Below the pieces are notes generated by a model. It was not told the origin of the DNA. It worked only from the letters and a program-made list of their open reading frames with translations, and ran no database searches. Below are positions 49,610-49,864 of a DNA stretch of 49,864 bases, in pieces. The stretch comes from Sedimentisphaerales bacterium (GTDB lineage: Bacteria; Planctomycetota; Phycisphaerae; Sedimentisphaerales; Anaerobacaceae): positions 1-49,864 of the forward strand of contig JAUWPZ010000008.1 in NCBI GenBank assembly GCA_030611315.1. The letters are read 5' to 3'. The position numbers and the translations under genes are program-made. Position 1 is the stretch's first letter. Each line of letters opens with the position of its first letter.

Positions 49610-49628
49610 GCCTTTTGTAACCAACTAA

Positions 49629-49864
49629 TTGTGGAACCAGCATATCTTGCGGTAAGAAAGATAAGGTAATGCTCGGTCCGAAAGATAGTGTCAACTACGA
49701 TGTGACTACTTGAACTGTGTTGCCGGGTGCACGTCATCTTTGTAGGTAAAAAACCTGTGTATTTGGACTTATTCGTATGTCGATAGTCGCTTTAAGGCTT
49801 GGATTCCCGCTTTCGCGGGAATGACAGAGAGGTGATAGCTATTATTGACGGAAAATTGGAGTTG
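49629..49864. other. Window end, no gene; dispersed hairpin
   Basis: No gene is supported. It contains ATTCCCGC-TTTC-GCGGGAAT (49803-49822), a perfect 8-bp hairpin of the common GGATTCCCGCTTTCGCGGGA dispersed type, followed by ATGACAGAGAG. Confidence 0.6.

Overview
The window looks like chromosomal DNA of a planctomycete of the Phycisphaerae/Sedimentisphaerales type. This is an inference from gene content and style. It carries secreted sulfatase and polysaccharide-lyase-like proteins with Tat signals, many lipoproteins, LL-diaminopimelate aminotransferase, a FolK-kinase fusion, formylglycine-enzyme-like lipoproteins, and long intergenic stretches built from short recurring words. No rRNA, no CRISPR array and no complete transposase were seen. 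One tRNA (Leu, CAA) is present.

Layout. 0.7-3.5 kb: acpP-fabF and a Na/Ca exchanger. 3.56-3.82 kb: an unassigned minus-strand structured RNA gene with its own strong promoter and terminator. 4.9-7.9 kb: a secreted BNR-type (ulvan-lyase-like) protein followed by a Tat-exported sulfatase, a small polysaccharide-degradation pair. 7.9-9.5 kb: a corrinoid-activator-like ferredoxin/ASKHA protein. 10.4-12.3 kb: an ECF sigma factor operon. 12.4-17.4 kb (minus): a phosphoesterase, a rhomboid protease and two tandem lgt-like genes. 17.6-23.5 kb (minus): a vitamin/amino-acid run (dapL, folK-kinase fusion, panC, panD) with an accessory block (DUF433/DUF5615 pair, an Mrr-like nuclease fusion, a small protein) between panC and panD. 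24.2-25.7 kb: a Tat-exported sugar-isomerase-like protein, then a 171-bp MITE with IS66-type ends.

26.6-36.1 kb is the most unusual region. It is AT-rich, and unrelated genes (PD40 propeller lipoprotein, SANT-like protein, QueG-like reductase, esterase, EEP hydrolase, phosphoesterase, FGE-like lipoprotein) are punctuated by a direct repeat that can fold into a long imperfect hairpin. Five copies of a nearly identical promoter each sit in front of a minus-strand gene. The arrangement resembles a cassette array, but no integrase is present.

36.3-41.6 kb: proB, tRNA-Leu, exodeoxyribonuclease III, an entericidin-like lipoprotein, and a large glycosyltransferase with a toroid domain. 41.8-48.8 kb: a coherent sulfur/Fe-S operon (Rrf2 regulator with an apparent self-operator, cysK, serine acetyltransferase, nadA, metY-like, nifU, nifS). 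A PIN-type two-gene cassette follows nifS and is flanked by a duplicate of the nifS 3' end. A separate 126-bp repeat occurs four times, each time 21-36 nt in front of a gene start.
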